Assembly: GCF_963855985.1 (NCBI RefSeq)
Contig: NC_087119.1
Location: forward strand, 6,116,001 to 6,180,000
DNA length: 64,000 nt
Reading direction: 5' to 3'
Source: Ostrinia nubilalis
Lineage: Eukaryota > Arthropoda > Insecta > Lepidoptera > Crambidae
Position numbers and translations under genes: made by a program. Within the stretch, counting starts at the first letter, position 1, and every line of letters begins with the position of its first letter. Under the pieces are notes generated by a model. It saw only the letters and a program-made list of their open reading frames with translations, was not told where the DNA came from and searched no databases. Shown one piece after another: positions 35,165 to 45,602 of this stretch.

Positions 35165-35682
35165 ACACTCTGCTTTAAAAAATTGCACCTCCCGCGACAA
35201 GCACTTTCAAGCGTAGGTATGCATCCCCACTTCTTATCAATATTGGCAATTGGTGCCATTTGAAAGCCTAGTTCTAAACTTCATTTCATCAAAAGTAAAG
35301 GATTTTCTCCAAAAAATGTGTCTTTAGAAGTACCCAGTGTCTCTTCTTATAGCGAAAGGTAGTTACGCTTGAACTAACTCTTATGGTATAAAACTGTTAA
35401 ATTGGGATTAATCGCTAAAATAATATCTGTTAGATCATTATTTGTTTCATATCCACAAAAATTGGTCTTGGTCCCAGAGTTGAGTTGCATTGGCTTTTTT
35501 CAAGTCACATTATTTTTATAGTAGCTGTTTTTCAAAAAATAAGTATTTATATTTTTCTTTAAGTTTATTCAATGGGATTTCAAATAACACCAATATTAGT
35601 GGAGCACCATGATTGTGTCAGAAGAAAAGATTTGAAGCTATTGTCGCGGGAGGTGCGATTTCTTTGATGCCGAGTGTAGATT
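35165..35682. mobile_element. TIR element with GCACCTCCCGCGACAA inner ends
   Basis: ACACTCTGCTTTAAAAAATT, then GCACCTCCCGCGACAA near 35165-35203 pairs with TTGTCGCGGGAGGTGCGATT, then TGATGCCGAGTGT near 35640-35680. No frame inside. Confidence 0.65.
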
Positions 35683-35684
35683 AT

Positions 35685-36060
35685 CACGTCGAAGGTGGAA
35701 GCGAGCTTCACTCGGAATCCTCATGGATGGATAGACGAAGTTGCTATCTTACCTCCAACTTACGAAACATAACAATGTTGTTATGGCGATAGGCTTCGAT
35801 AACTCATGATGTTAGTTAACCAGGTAGACTTAATAAGCTCTACCACCTACTTAAACAGGCAGAAAAATTCGATCCAGCTGAAAACTCACTCTACGTTTCT
35901 TTTAGATTGAAACTTCCTTGATTCGATATTCCTGGGTTCGATTCCTGGTTTGAACTCTCAGTAGTTAATGCCGTTATCACCAACTACTCTGAAACTAAAT
36001 AGTCAATCAGGATAGAGGTAATTAAATCAAATAGTTATCATCAGTATTCAGTATAATAAA
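35685..36060. repeat. Old repeat shared with the centre of the 45.6-kb fold-back
   Basis: GAAGGTGGAAGCGAGCTTCA, CTTACCTCCAACTTACG, AATGTTGTTATGGCGATAG, CCAGGTAGACTTAATAAGC and GCAGAAAAATTCGATCCAG each have diverged counterparts in the same order at 46230-46440. GGGTTCGATTCCTGG at about 35935 looks like a tRNA B box, suggesting a tRNA-derived retroposon component. Confidence 0.5.
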
Positions 36061-36200
36061 ATAATCCATAGATCTGCTGACGTGTGGTCTTACTTGAAAA
36101 TCGAGATTTAAACTCGCACCAGGGTTCCAAATGATTTACTTGCAACGAATAAGGTAATTTTTCTATAAACCTTTATCTAACGTGCGAATCGAGTGTAGTA

Positions 36201-36726
36201 CAGTCAGCGTCAAATAGTCCGTGACACCCTAAGTAGTCAAAAAGTTTATTTTATTTTATTTTATTTGTTTAACAATGTTTCAACAGCATTAAATTGTACA
36301 TAAATGTGCAGGAAGATACAACTTGAACATAAGCCAATTAAAGAAACACATTCTATTACTAAAACATTTTTAAATAAGTTAACGTGGGTAGGTAAGTGAA
36401 CACTAAAACAATTCAAAACTAAGTAAGCAAATTACATGTGAACTGGGTATGAAATTCCGAGTCACTAATCAAATAATAATTATATATCTACATTTAAACT
36501 TTATAAATGTGTAAAGAAATATTATAAATTAAATTAGACTAAATTAGATTAAAGTAAATTAAACAAGCATTATCGCATGGTCAGTGTATTGCAAGTGTGT
36601 AGTGTATGGTAAAGTGTCATAGTGTGTGTGATGAACTTCGCAACACATGTTTGTTACAATTGGAATAAGGTTGTGTTGTCAACTTTTTGGCATCTTCGGG
36701 TGTCACGAACTATTTGACGCTGACTG
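36201..36726. mobile_element. ~526-bp TIR element, CAGTCAGCGTCAAATAGT ends
   Basis: CAGTCAGCGTCAAATAGTCC and its complement, flanked by TA; inner GTGACACCC pairs with GGGTGTCAC. Interior is noncoding with a (TTTTA)n run. Confidence 0.75.
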
Positions 36727-36735
36727 TACTACCAT

Positions 36736-37128
36736 AGGCCCATACAGAAGCTCAAACTTGCACAGCGTGCTATGGACAGGGCTATGCTCGGTGTTTCTTT
36801 ACGATATCGAATTAGAAATGAGTAGATCCGCATACGAACTAAAGTCGCTGACATAACCCGACGGATTAGTAAGCTGAAGTGGCAATGGGCAGGGCACATA
36901 GTACGCAGAACTGACGGCCGATGGGGCAGTAAGTTTTTGGAATGGAGGCCGCGTACCGTAAAACGCAGCGAGAGACGTCCACCCACAAGGTGGACCGACG
37001 ACATCAAGGTAGCAGGGAAGCGCTGGACGCAGGCTGCTACCAATCGATCAACATGGAAAACATTGGGGGAAACCTATGTTCAGCAGTGGAAGTCCTATGG
37101 CTGAAATGATAATGATGATGATGATGAT
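36736..37128 (+). mobile_element. RTE-type LINE, 5'-truncated reverse-transcriptase tail
   Basis: Encodes KLKLAQRAMDRAMLGVSLRY, then after a stop ITRRISKLKWQWAGHIVRRT and GRWGSKFLEWRPRTVKRSER, then PPTRWTDDIK with a frame slip and the WTQAATNRSTWKTLGETYVQ tail, TGA and (ATG)n. Dead copy. Confidence 0.85.
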
Positions 37129-37214
37129 CCTTGATTTATGGTGCTAGCTTAACGGATACTACTTATTTTCTTTTTTTTAAGTAGATAGGTAGATTACATT
37201 AAACATAGTAGGTA

Positions 37215-37331
37215 ACACCCAGACCCATCATAGAAATTAAATTGCATCATTTCAATTTCTGCCTGGCCGGGAATCGAACCCGTCCCTGGTCCGTAATCGG
37301 CAAAGCAGCCCGTTCTAACCACTGCACCAAA
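37215..37331 (-). mobile_element. tRNA-derived SINE fragment
   Basis: The complement reads TTTGGTGCAGTGGTTAGAAC (A box) and GGTTCGATTCCCGGCCAGGC (B box), then AGAAATTGAAATGATG and GATGGGTCTGGGTGTTAC, the same as SINE copies at 49735, 51361 and 57268. Confidence 0.8.
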
Positions 37332-37554
37332 AAAGTTACATGTGAGAGTGAGAGTTCATTCCCCATGGCCGAGTATAGGGTGAAGTCACTAAAAATACCA
37401 TGTAGAAAGTATTTAATGGAAAAATAATCATAATTATTACGTATGTTTGTTTTCACTTTGCAAGAGCTTTTGGCTGTATTTCAGGAATGCACGGGCGTAA
37501 ATCAGGTGCATTGTTAATACTAGCTAAGCTAGAGATTTAAATCATTTCATTTTC

Positions 37555-37680
37555 AAAAAGTGCTGTACGCAGGCCGCTACCAACCGGGCAACATGAAAAG
37601 CATTGGGCTCCCCAGTGTTGCTCCCTTATGTTCAGCAGTGGACGTCCTATGGCTGAGATGATGATTATGATGATGATGAT
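37555..37680 (+). mobile_element. RTE-type LINE tail fragment
   Basis: ACGCAGGCCGCTACCAACCG, then TATGTTCAGCAGTGGACGTC and CTATGGCTGAGATG with a (GAT)n tail. Confidence 0.75.
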
Positions 37681-37689
37681 TTTCAAAAA

Positions 37690-38968
37690 GGAAACTTAAT
37701 AAGTGATCATCACACACTAAAAACTCTAGTCCTTTGGCTTTCCTACATTGTGCTTTTTCGCGAACATAATATATCAGCTCGGACATATCGAATCATAATA
37801 CGTACACGCGATCGTGAAATGTAACAGTAAATGTCTAATTGCATATCAAAAATTAAGGTGAAACCGTAAAAACCTCAATGCAAACATTCCACGGTCGTAA
37901 ACCGTGATGAATGGAGAGTTCAAGATCAGGCAATGATTTGCGCGGACGCATCCCGCCATGATGGGGGCGGGGCTTGGAACCACATCTCCATTTTGCGTGT
38001 GTTAAAATTAAAACGATAGAGAGAGGAAATATCTAACCATTTTATGGTTGCTAAGTTCGTGTAAGACATTTTAGCTTGCTTTTATGACTATTCTAGCTTA
38101 TTTTCCAAGGATACGCTCGCGTTCCTTTCAATTTTTCACTGAAAACTTTATCACTACATGTCCTTTTAAAAAACCGAGAAAAGCTATCCTAAGCTGTTGG
38201 TGTACCTTTATCAATAAATAAATAAGATTTTTCCCTGGGCCTTAAACTATATCTAAAATATGCAGTAGTCTGTAGTTTTCATATCTATTCGTCCATCCTC
38301 GCAAAACATGGTAAGATAAGATAGTTTTTAATACCATATGAAAAAATATCTCTATCTACCTAACGGTTTACGGTACACTCAATAAACAGTTTAAAGAGTA
38401 CGACACTTTAAAACGGAGTTTAGGGTGAAACTTTTTATTAATAAGGGGGAAACTCTAACGGATCTTGTAATTCCAAATGCAAAAAGAAAACCTACCCCAA
38501 AGATGATCTACCTCACTGGGTAATAACGGCTAATGCATTATAATCGGTACAATAGTGATAGTATTTGATGTTTACTACAGCTACAGAGCTGTTTATAACA
38601 GCGATCAGCAACCCGGTCGGCCGACGCCGGCGCATCCGTCAGTATAAATAGATTCCATAACTACGAAATATTTATTCGAATACGACATAACGTTATGTTA
38701 CTAAGATGTAACGTAAAAAAGGGATCAAACGGCACGCGTTTTGTTTGGATAGGACGAGTTGTTTCGCTAAACTTTAACCTTGTTCTGATTGTTTTGGTGT
38801 TATTTTTACGATTTTTGTAGAATCGATTTAATTTATTTTAATAATTTTCTTGTACCTACCTAACCAAATAATTTTCTGTCCCTTTTTCTAGCAAATGTTT
38901 TTTTTAAATATTTGTAAGATTCTTAATTTCTTGGGACATTTACCTTAGTGAAAAATATAAGTTATTAT
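37690..38968. other. Intergenic with GC-richer patches
   Basis: A GGGGGCGGGGC box at about 37964-37974 and GGTCGGCCGACGCCGGCGCA followed by GTATAAATA at about 38641 are the only promoter-like words. They lie 2-3 kb upstream of FoxF and could be regulatory, but nothing shows a transcript. Confidence 0.3.
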
Positions 38969-38970
38969 TA

Positions 38971-39994
38971 GAGATGGGCCGACTAGTCGCCGACTAGTCG
39001 GGAAAGTCGACTATTCGGCATCATTTGTAGTCGGCCGACTAGTGACGACTATTCGGCAAAATATGCCGATTATAATCGGCGCATTACAATATTAAATATG
39101 TGAATGAAATAAAACTCATAATCACCAAGATGATTATGAGGTTGACCAAGGGCGTTTAAACCACCTTTGACTGCAAAAAATCAGTAAAAAGTGGTTGCAC
39201 CTGATTTAAAATTTTGGCAATCAGTTTAAATTCATACAAAGTTAAGATTAGTTAAAATTACCAGGAAATCATCAAAAATGTGTAAAGTTTATGTAATTTT
39301 TCCATATAAAAATTATGACACTTTTCGGGGAAAGAATGCATGGAATTGCATACCTATCCTGCGGGGAAGTGGTAGATTATGTGGGGCTTCTCTCATCGGA
39401 AGGATGAGGAATACTTAAATAACCCCTGAGCTCAATCGATCGCCTTAGTGTGAAGAACTATGGGAATCCGGATAAAGCCATCAATGACAGTCCGTCCCGG
39501 CAATTGCCCACCTGTGTGGCAGGTCCTGTCTATCCGACGGTGATGGTAGTCCGTGCTATGCAGGCGGAGGTACCCCCACGCCCCCAGCTCGCTGACCATC
39601 ACCGTGGAGGGTGGAGAGGAATCAGTAGGCCTAGGCAATTTTGCCCATACATTTTGACGTCGATAAGTAAGAATAATATCACGGCGCGCATCCTTGCCCA
39701 GCAGGAGGCGGTCATATTGTCACCTCCTCTGACCCCTCCGCCGTCGAAAATTATGATATCTACCTTAGGTACTGTTAGGTGATTTTAATGTTGCTTTTTA
39801 TTTTTTCTCATATTAAATAGGTAAATCTCATTTCTCAAGAAGTTATATTTATCTATTTAGAAATCTATATAATTATTATTCATCGGACAAGTAGAATGAT
39901 CGGCATTGCCGATTAGTCGGCCGACTAGTCGGCAATTTGAAAACCGATTAGTCGGCTAGTCGGTTAGTCGGCAAAGACCATAGTCGGCCCATCA
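38971..39994. mobile_element. TIR element built of GCCGACTAGTCGG-type repeats, with insertion
   Basis: GAGATGGGCCGACTAGTCGC and AGTCGGCCCATCAC are inverted ends flanked by TA. Both flanks carry several (C)CGACTAGTCGG variants. The centre from about 39310 to 39780 is GC-richer and unlike the rest, with a 110-codon frame of no recognised domain, probably an inserted LINE piece. Confidence 0.7.
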
Positions 39995-40500
39995 CTAGTT
40001 ATTATTAATTAGTTCAATTTCTTAGAATATTTCAAGGGTGATTATAATAGCATATATTTATTTCCATTAGCTTGAGATACCACTTAAATACCCCTTATCA
40101 ATGCAAGCAATTCAGCTGAAAACTTTTCATTCATTTAGGCGATGACTAAAATTTTATTACAAATAAGATTCTTACTATTCAATGGTTCTTAGTTGCTTTT
40201 TGTTTACTACCGTTCGTTTGTTTCTGCTACGGTTTTTATTAGTGCGGACCATACCCGTAACAACATTTAGAAAGATTCGTTCGTAAAAGCAACTTTACTA
40301 GTTCATGATAGAGCTTGAATTGTAATGGCCTATGTTTACGAGCCCGAGTAAATAAATCCGGCAAGTTTAATGCAAAACTTTTGGTTTACGCTTTATGGTA
40401 AATATTTGGTGTAACGTCGTATAACTGTTTTATAGATCTAGTAAAATGTTTGGTTTAATTGTGCTAGGTCAAGAGCGCGCGTTCGACAGCCGTCCTTGCG
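39995..40500. other. FoxF upstream flank
   Basis: AT-rich unique-looking sequence leading to the putative FoxF promoter; GTCAAGAGCGCGCGTTCGAC at about 40470 starts the GC rise. No repeat recognised. Confidence 0.4.
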
Positions 40501-40504
40501 ACGG

Positions 40505-40542
40505 ATAAATATTATTGTCTAAGCGGGCTTCCTCTGTTCAGT
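40505..40542 (+). promoter_or_regulatory. Putative TATA/Inr core promoter of FoxF
   Basis: An ATAAATA box at 40505-40511 is followed by TCAGT at 40538-40542, an arthropod initiator match whose A would be the start site at about 40540. The spacing (about -35 to -29) fits a TATA/Inr pair. It lies 425 bases before the FoxF ATG and just ahead of the GC-rich 5' UTR. Assignment is inference from motif, spacing and position. Confidence 0.45.
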
Positions 40543-40964
40543 GTTTGTGAATTGTGGATGATGCGGACTGGGGGCTCGTGGAGTGCAACGACCTGTCTTC
40601 AACATTCGCCGCAAGTTTTTACTGACTGATGTTTTTAGAAGTGATTAAGAATTGACGATGTAGGTAGGTAGTCAGTCACTCACCATACGAAAGCTCAACC
40701 AATTGATGGAAAATTGAATCTAGCGATTTCTAAATCTGAAAAATAAAACACGGAGATGCTCTGAAATTCAGCTTAGAATTATACCCGTACAAATAGGTAG
40801 GGCATAATGAGACGGCTTGCCAATAAGCGAGTGTGTAGAGCCGGCGTGGGAGTGACGCTGCGGCGGAGGGGGTCGGGGGCGGGCCTGGGCGGCGCGGGCG
40901 CACGGTGGGCGGCGCACTGTGCTCCGACCAGCGCTCCGAAGCGCACGCGCCGCGCACCGCACGC

Positions 40965-41667
40965 ATGAAGACCGAGGACCAAACCACCGAGGAGGCGGCG
41001 CGCCGGGCGCCTGCCACCAGACGCCAAGAAAAACCACCCTACTCCTACATAGCCCTCATCGTCATGGCCATCAGGCACTCGCCCAACAAACGGCTGACCC
41101 TCAGCGAGATATACGCATTCCTCCAACAGCAGTTCCCGTTCTTCCGCAGCTCCTACCAGGGCTGGAAGAACTCCGTGCGCCACAACCTGAGCCTGAACGA
41201 GTGTTTTGTGAAGCTGCCGAAAGGGCTGGGTCGGCCGGGCAAAGGGCACTACTGGACGATCGACCCGTCGTCGGAGTTCATGTTTGAGGAGGGGTCGTTC
41301 AGAAGAAGGCCGCGAGGGTTCCGCCGCAAGTGCCAGGCGTTGAAGCCTCAATTCGGGAGCGGGGGTTACTTGAGTGGAAGTGGTGTGGCGGCGCTGCCTC
41401 CGTCGCAGGGTGGTTTTGAGTTGGCGGGCGGGAGTGGTTCTGGCGGCGGGGGGTCTTCGCTGGACTACAGCTCGTGCGCGTACCCGCACGCGGGGTCCTC
41501 GGGGCAGCAGCTGTACGGCGGCGAGTACTGCGCGTACGGCGTGGAGCGCGAGTGGCCGCTGTACGGCGGTGTGGACGGCTACCGGCCGCCGGCGCCGGCG
41601 CTGCCCGCCCACCACGAGCTGCCCGACCTCATACCCAACTACCAGTACGCCGTCACCAACGAGCATG
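40965..41667 (+). CDS. FoxF: FoxF forkhead transcription factor (biniou orthologue), first coding exon
   Basis: The exon encodes 234 residues plus one base. The forkhead domain spans about residues 23-122, from [14 protein letters not shown], through the recognition helix around [13 protein letters not shown] (69-81), to [18 protein letters not shown]. The block just after the winged helix is diagnostic for FoxF rather than FoxC, FoxD or FoxL1. The rest is rich in Gly, Ser and Tyr, as in FoxF transactivation regions, and ends [14 protein letters not shown] strong donor (CATG|GTGAGT) ends the exon at 41667 in phase 1. Reading through would add only GESLIYNS before a stop. Family knowledge: FoxF/biniou directs visceral mesoderm development and acts in the nucleus. 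The ATG at 40965 is the first in frame close to the domain; upstream in-frame codons contain only non-ATG starts. The GC content is far above that of the flanks. The downstream exon was not found within the window. Confidence 0.94.
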
Positions 41668-42416
41668 GTGAGTCTTTGATTTATAATTCATAGTAAAGCT
41701 GAGCGTGACCGTAGACAAGGATTTTCATTAATGGTTTTTAACCCTTGCTCTGCAAACATTTATTTAAATATAACCAGTACCTGTTTTGGACAACATTTTT
41801 CAAAACCTGTAGAAATGTTTAATAGTTTAAGCTGATTTCATTGGACAGGCAACTTTTTATTCCTATTTTCAGAATATTATAACCAGGAACGTAGCAAGGT
41901 AACCTTAAGTACGAGAAAAAGCTTGTTTAGGTTTTATCAGGTCTAAATACCTATATTTCACCAAAAAAATGTGCATGTAAAAAGTTGCCAAGACGACCTG
42001 CATCGGTAATCTTAAAAATCTTTCTCTCATTTATCCACTGAGACAAAATTCGAAAAAAATCTTTGAGTATCTTATAATGGTCATCGGTTCATTAAGGTTA
42101 TGCAAGGATAAATTATAAGGATAATTTCTAACTAATAAGGATAAAGAATATCTTATTTAGAAAGTAAACTGTTTGCTAAATGTTGATATTATTACATACA
42201 AAGATGAAACAAACTATAGCATGGCCTGATTGTTTTTTTCCTTAATTTATATTCGGGCACATTTTCCAAAAACTTTAAAAAATAATTTTAAAATTGTTAG
42301 TGTTTATAGAAATGTTAAGAAAATAATGAATATCACTTATCCACTTATTGAAGGCACAGGTTTCTTTGTGGAAATGTTGTGTTACCTATCATTTATGGAA
42401 TAAAGAAAACTAGAGG
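41668..42416. other. Start of presumed FoxF intron, no repeat recognised
   Basis: AT-rich sequence without convincing exon, repeat or motif, running from the FoxF donor to the transposon at 42424. Confidence 0.5.
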
Positions 42417-42423
42417 CAGATAG

Positions 42424-43059
42424 CACGGTAATAATATCATACAGTATTGTAACTTCATATAAAACGACGAAAAGCGAGCTTTCCTTCGAATTTCAAATCT
42501 CGGGACGTGGTCGAGATGAAAAAATTAGGGGTGTCGCGAATGTGCCGAACGGACGTCGATGGCCTAATGTTGAAATGACTAAGGAGATTGAATTTGACTG
42601 ATCGTCATTTACGGTCAAATTTGTCAAAAACTAGTCATTAACTGTCAGAAATGGTCATTTTCAGTCAGTTTGATTTGAAATGAAAATTATATATTGTATA
42701 AAACCAGCTTTTTCCAACGATTTCACCCGCCTGAAATTAAAGTAACAGGTCATTGAGTACTCATTATGATTAGTAGATTCAAAATTATTTTAGTATATTT
42801 TTTAAAATTAAATCTACTAATCAAAAAACAACATGCATTTTATCCTATTCCATTCACGAAGTATTTTGTTTGTCTTAATAAAAAAAAATTACAATCACAA
42901 AACTAGATAGAAATTCTAAGTAGACAGATGTAATTAGAATGGCTACTGTGGGTGAGCAGCCCTATCGCATGTTGTCATACCGTGACGTACCGCGGGGCTG
43001 TTGACATTTATTTCAAAAATATGGCCGAGTTGGAATACTGTATAGATAGTATTACCGTG
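42424..43059. mobile_element. Family A DNA transposon, uninterrupted copy, 7-bp TSD
   Basis: CACGGTAATA and TATTACCGTG close a 636-bp element flanked by CAGATAG at 42417-42423 and 43060-43066. Internal CTTTCCTTCGAATTTCAAAT, GTGCCGAACGGACGTCGATG and CCGTGACGTACCGCGGGGCT match the 11.47-kb copy. Non-autonomous. Confidence 0.9.
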
Positions 43060-43066
43060 CAGATAG

Positions 43067-43380
43067 GATTTTTTTAAATGAATTCAGTCCAATCCAGTTA
43101 AAAATGTTTTAATTCATGAACAACATTCAGCTTAATTTATACTTACGAGTATATTAAAAGACCTTTCACTAAGTTAATTAATCAAATATCGTAAAAATAT
43201 TAAGTCAAATTAAAAATATCTTTATTAATGTTAGACTATTTAAAAACTTGCTTACAAATCATCAAATATACTACAAAAGAAAAAAAAAAAGGCTTATTTT
43301 TTATTATTAATAAGAATAATAATAAAAAATAAGTTTTGCTCCTTCAGACCTTTACATGTCTTATAATCTTTTTACCCTAT
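43067..43380. other. AT-rich stretch with a hairpin
   Basis: AAAAAAGGCTTATTTTTTATTATT pairs approximately with AATAATAAAAAATAAGTTTT around 43288-43337. Otherwise nothing recognised. Confidence 0.45.
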
Positions 43381-43389
43381 CAGTTTAAC

Positions 43390-43500
43390 AAAAGGGGGCC
43401 CGCCTGCCAACCGTGGGGATTATGGCAAAACCCTCCACTATAGTGGAGGAGGCTCATAGTCCAGCAGTGGACTGTAAAGGGCTGTTGATGATGACGATAA
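43390..43500 (+). mobile_element. LINE 3'-end fragment
   Basis: CCCTCCACTATAGTGGAGGA, then CCAGCAGTGGACTGTAAAGG and GCTGTTGATGATGACGAT, a common lepidopteran LINE/SINE 3' end with a TGATGA tail. Confidence 0.6.
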
Positions 43501-44179
43501 CAAAGTAGGGGTCTATTGCGCAACATTGAATCACAACTTAATTTGCACAATCAACTTAAGATTATCAGTTAAGTCACACGCAGTTGCCGACTTCAGCTAT
43601 CTGTAACAATAGAGACATAATTAAGATACGACGGCACATCAAGTCAAACATTATAGTATCTTATTACAGTAGGTTTAGGTTCTACTTTGCAACAAATTGT
43701 TTATGGTGAACTTAAATATTTACGCGAGCTTACAATGTTGCCCGTCATCTGAGTACCTAATGCGGGCTACATAACACAAACAGTTTCAAGAAGACTCCCA
43801 ATTTATTTTTCTATGACGTTACTGCTTACTACGTCAAATAAAAATGGGGCATGTTTTTGCTTCTGTTAACGGGAATAGATGTAAAGAAATCTCACTGATT
43901 TCAGATCTTAAGACGTCATCAAAAATTTCTTAAAATATGACATTATGTATCATTGACATTGTATGAATCTAATGTAATAATATGTTTGTGCTATTTCAAT
44001 AATTCAATAATTCATAATCATTTTCTGACATTTGCATGACATTCAATTAATAATGATACTACTTTTTAATATTAAAAACATAACCGTATTTTTTGTAATA
44101 TTTGCACATCGTATGTACGATAGAATATGTTGGAAACTTCTCTTTTTATAACCATTTGTAACCGTATTCTGGCAAATAA

Positions 44180-44450
44180 ATGATTTATTATTATTATTAT
44201 GTTTGTACGCTTTGGAGCTCACGGGTCAAAAGTGGCCCGGTCCTTTATAAGGCTTGCGTGGGGATACAGATCCAACACGTAGAGGCCGTTTTAAGCGCAA
44301 AATAATCGACAAAAGTGAAAGTGGTGCACATGCTGGATCTAGTCTCTGACTATATCATGGGATGTAGCTAGAGACCATCCCCAGCCTGTGCACAGGAGCT
44401 ATTGCAGGCTCAGGAGCTATTATTATTATTATTATCATTATAGTGGTAAA
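44180..44450. mobile_element. Retroelement fragment bounded by (ATT)n
   Basis: A GC-richer block (CTTTGGAGCTCACGGGTCAA, AGTGGCCCGGTCC, CATCCCCAGCCTGTGCACAG) lies between two (ATT/TTA)n runs, the typical tail of a 3' LINE fragment. Class not determined. Confidence 0.5.
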
Positions 44451-44470
44451 CTAGTCTCGTAAAGGGCTAA

Positions 44471-44610
44471 CGCCCGTATTCACAAACATTACTATGAGGT
44501 TTCACAGAGCGCGTGGACTCACAGGGTCACATACGAACCAATCACAGCTCTATTCAACGCTGTGCGTTCGATTTGCTGCTTCACTTAAGCAAGTATCATT
44601 TGTGAATGCG
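44471..44610. mobile_element. ~140-bp MITE, CGCCCGTATTCACAAACATT family, copy 1
   Basis: CGCCCGTATTCACAAACATT on the left and ATCATTTGTGAATGCG on the right; CCAATCACAGCTCTATTCAA and TGCTGCTTCACTTAAGCAAG are shared with the copy at 59738. Confidence 0.75.
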
Positions 44611-44910
44611 ATTGTAAAACACGATCCGTAAAGGGCTACATTTTGATACATAACTTCCTTGCCTTTGAATCCTTCAAAAAATCACAAAGAATCTACTTTA
44701 CGCTGTTCGTTAATGCGCAAATGCATAATTTATTTTTGTAAAATAATGAAATAAAAATTTGGAAAATACGCTGATAGCGTCTTTAGGCATACATTTTAAA
44801 AGATTGCGAGTTTCTTGCGCTGTTTCTTCTGACTACTGGCCAATATTGATATCTAAGCATAGTAGGGTTAATGCAATGTAGGATTTTATAAAATAGCGCT
44901 CTTTATAGGC

Positions 44911-45004
44911 TGATTTACACGTATTAAGTAGTTAAGTAGGTAACAAAATTTTAACTTAATTTTAAGTGATCCTACCTACTTAACTACTTAATACGTGTAA
45001 ATCA
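44911..45004. repeat. Perfect 32-bp inverted repeat hairpin
   Basis: Arms 44911-44942 and 44973-45004 are exact complements (TGATTTACACGTATTAAGTA...), with a 30-base AT-rich loop. It has no family relative in this window. It could be a tiny MITE or a pre-miRNA-like stem. Confidence 0.85.
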
Positions 45005-45602
45005 AACTTAAAAGCCATCTCACAGAAAATAAATTATATTAATTTATTGTATATGTACATTATTGTACATTGTACATTTTGAGTTTGGTCAATAACTTTG
45101 TTTCATGTGACCCTATGATTGTGGGTTAAGAAGCTGCTTTTAACCATTAATTTGTCACACAAGTTTCTGATACAAAATAAATTGTAAGCAATACCTGTGG
45201 GCTGTTACAGTTACGGTCCCACTAATGATCCAGGACCAACATGACTCATGCAACAAAAACTTGACTGAAATTCAGATTTCAGATGCTTGATGATGATGGA
45301 TGAATTTATTATTTGAAACTAATTAACATTTTAATATTTTTTCAGTCTTTTTTATTCTAAATGTCCTAATTAATCAAATAAGTATTTGATTTCTATTAAA
45401 ATTCCCCATTTAGTGCTGCTCACCACTTCTTGTTACTATTTTATTTTTAATGTTATATTAATCTGTGAATTTTATATTTAACTGAATAAATAACTGTTCC
45501 ATTTTTTTTTATTGTAATATATTCAAACCAAATACACCGATCGTCTTGCATGATAAGTACAATGCATTAAAAAATCTAAATAAAAACAAGTTTAGATTTA
45601 TA

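Noticed and set aside
37215..37331. tRNA genes at 37.2, 49.8, 51.4 and 57.3 kb
   Set aside because: A and B boxes are present, but the sequence continues into the same non-tRNA body in every copy and lacks a proper acceptor stem, so these are SINEs.
39450..39782. 110-codon gene between the GCCGACTAGTCGG repeats
   Set aside because: It lies inside a TIR element, has no recognised domain, and looks like an inserted retroelement piece.
40779..41666. 295-codon open frame on the minus strand across the FoxF exon
   Set aside because: It is antisense to the forkhead coding frame; the high GC content removes stops. Composition (Arg, Val, Leu, Pro) is that of a shadow frame.
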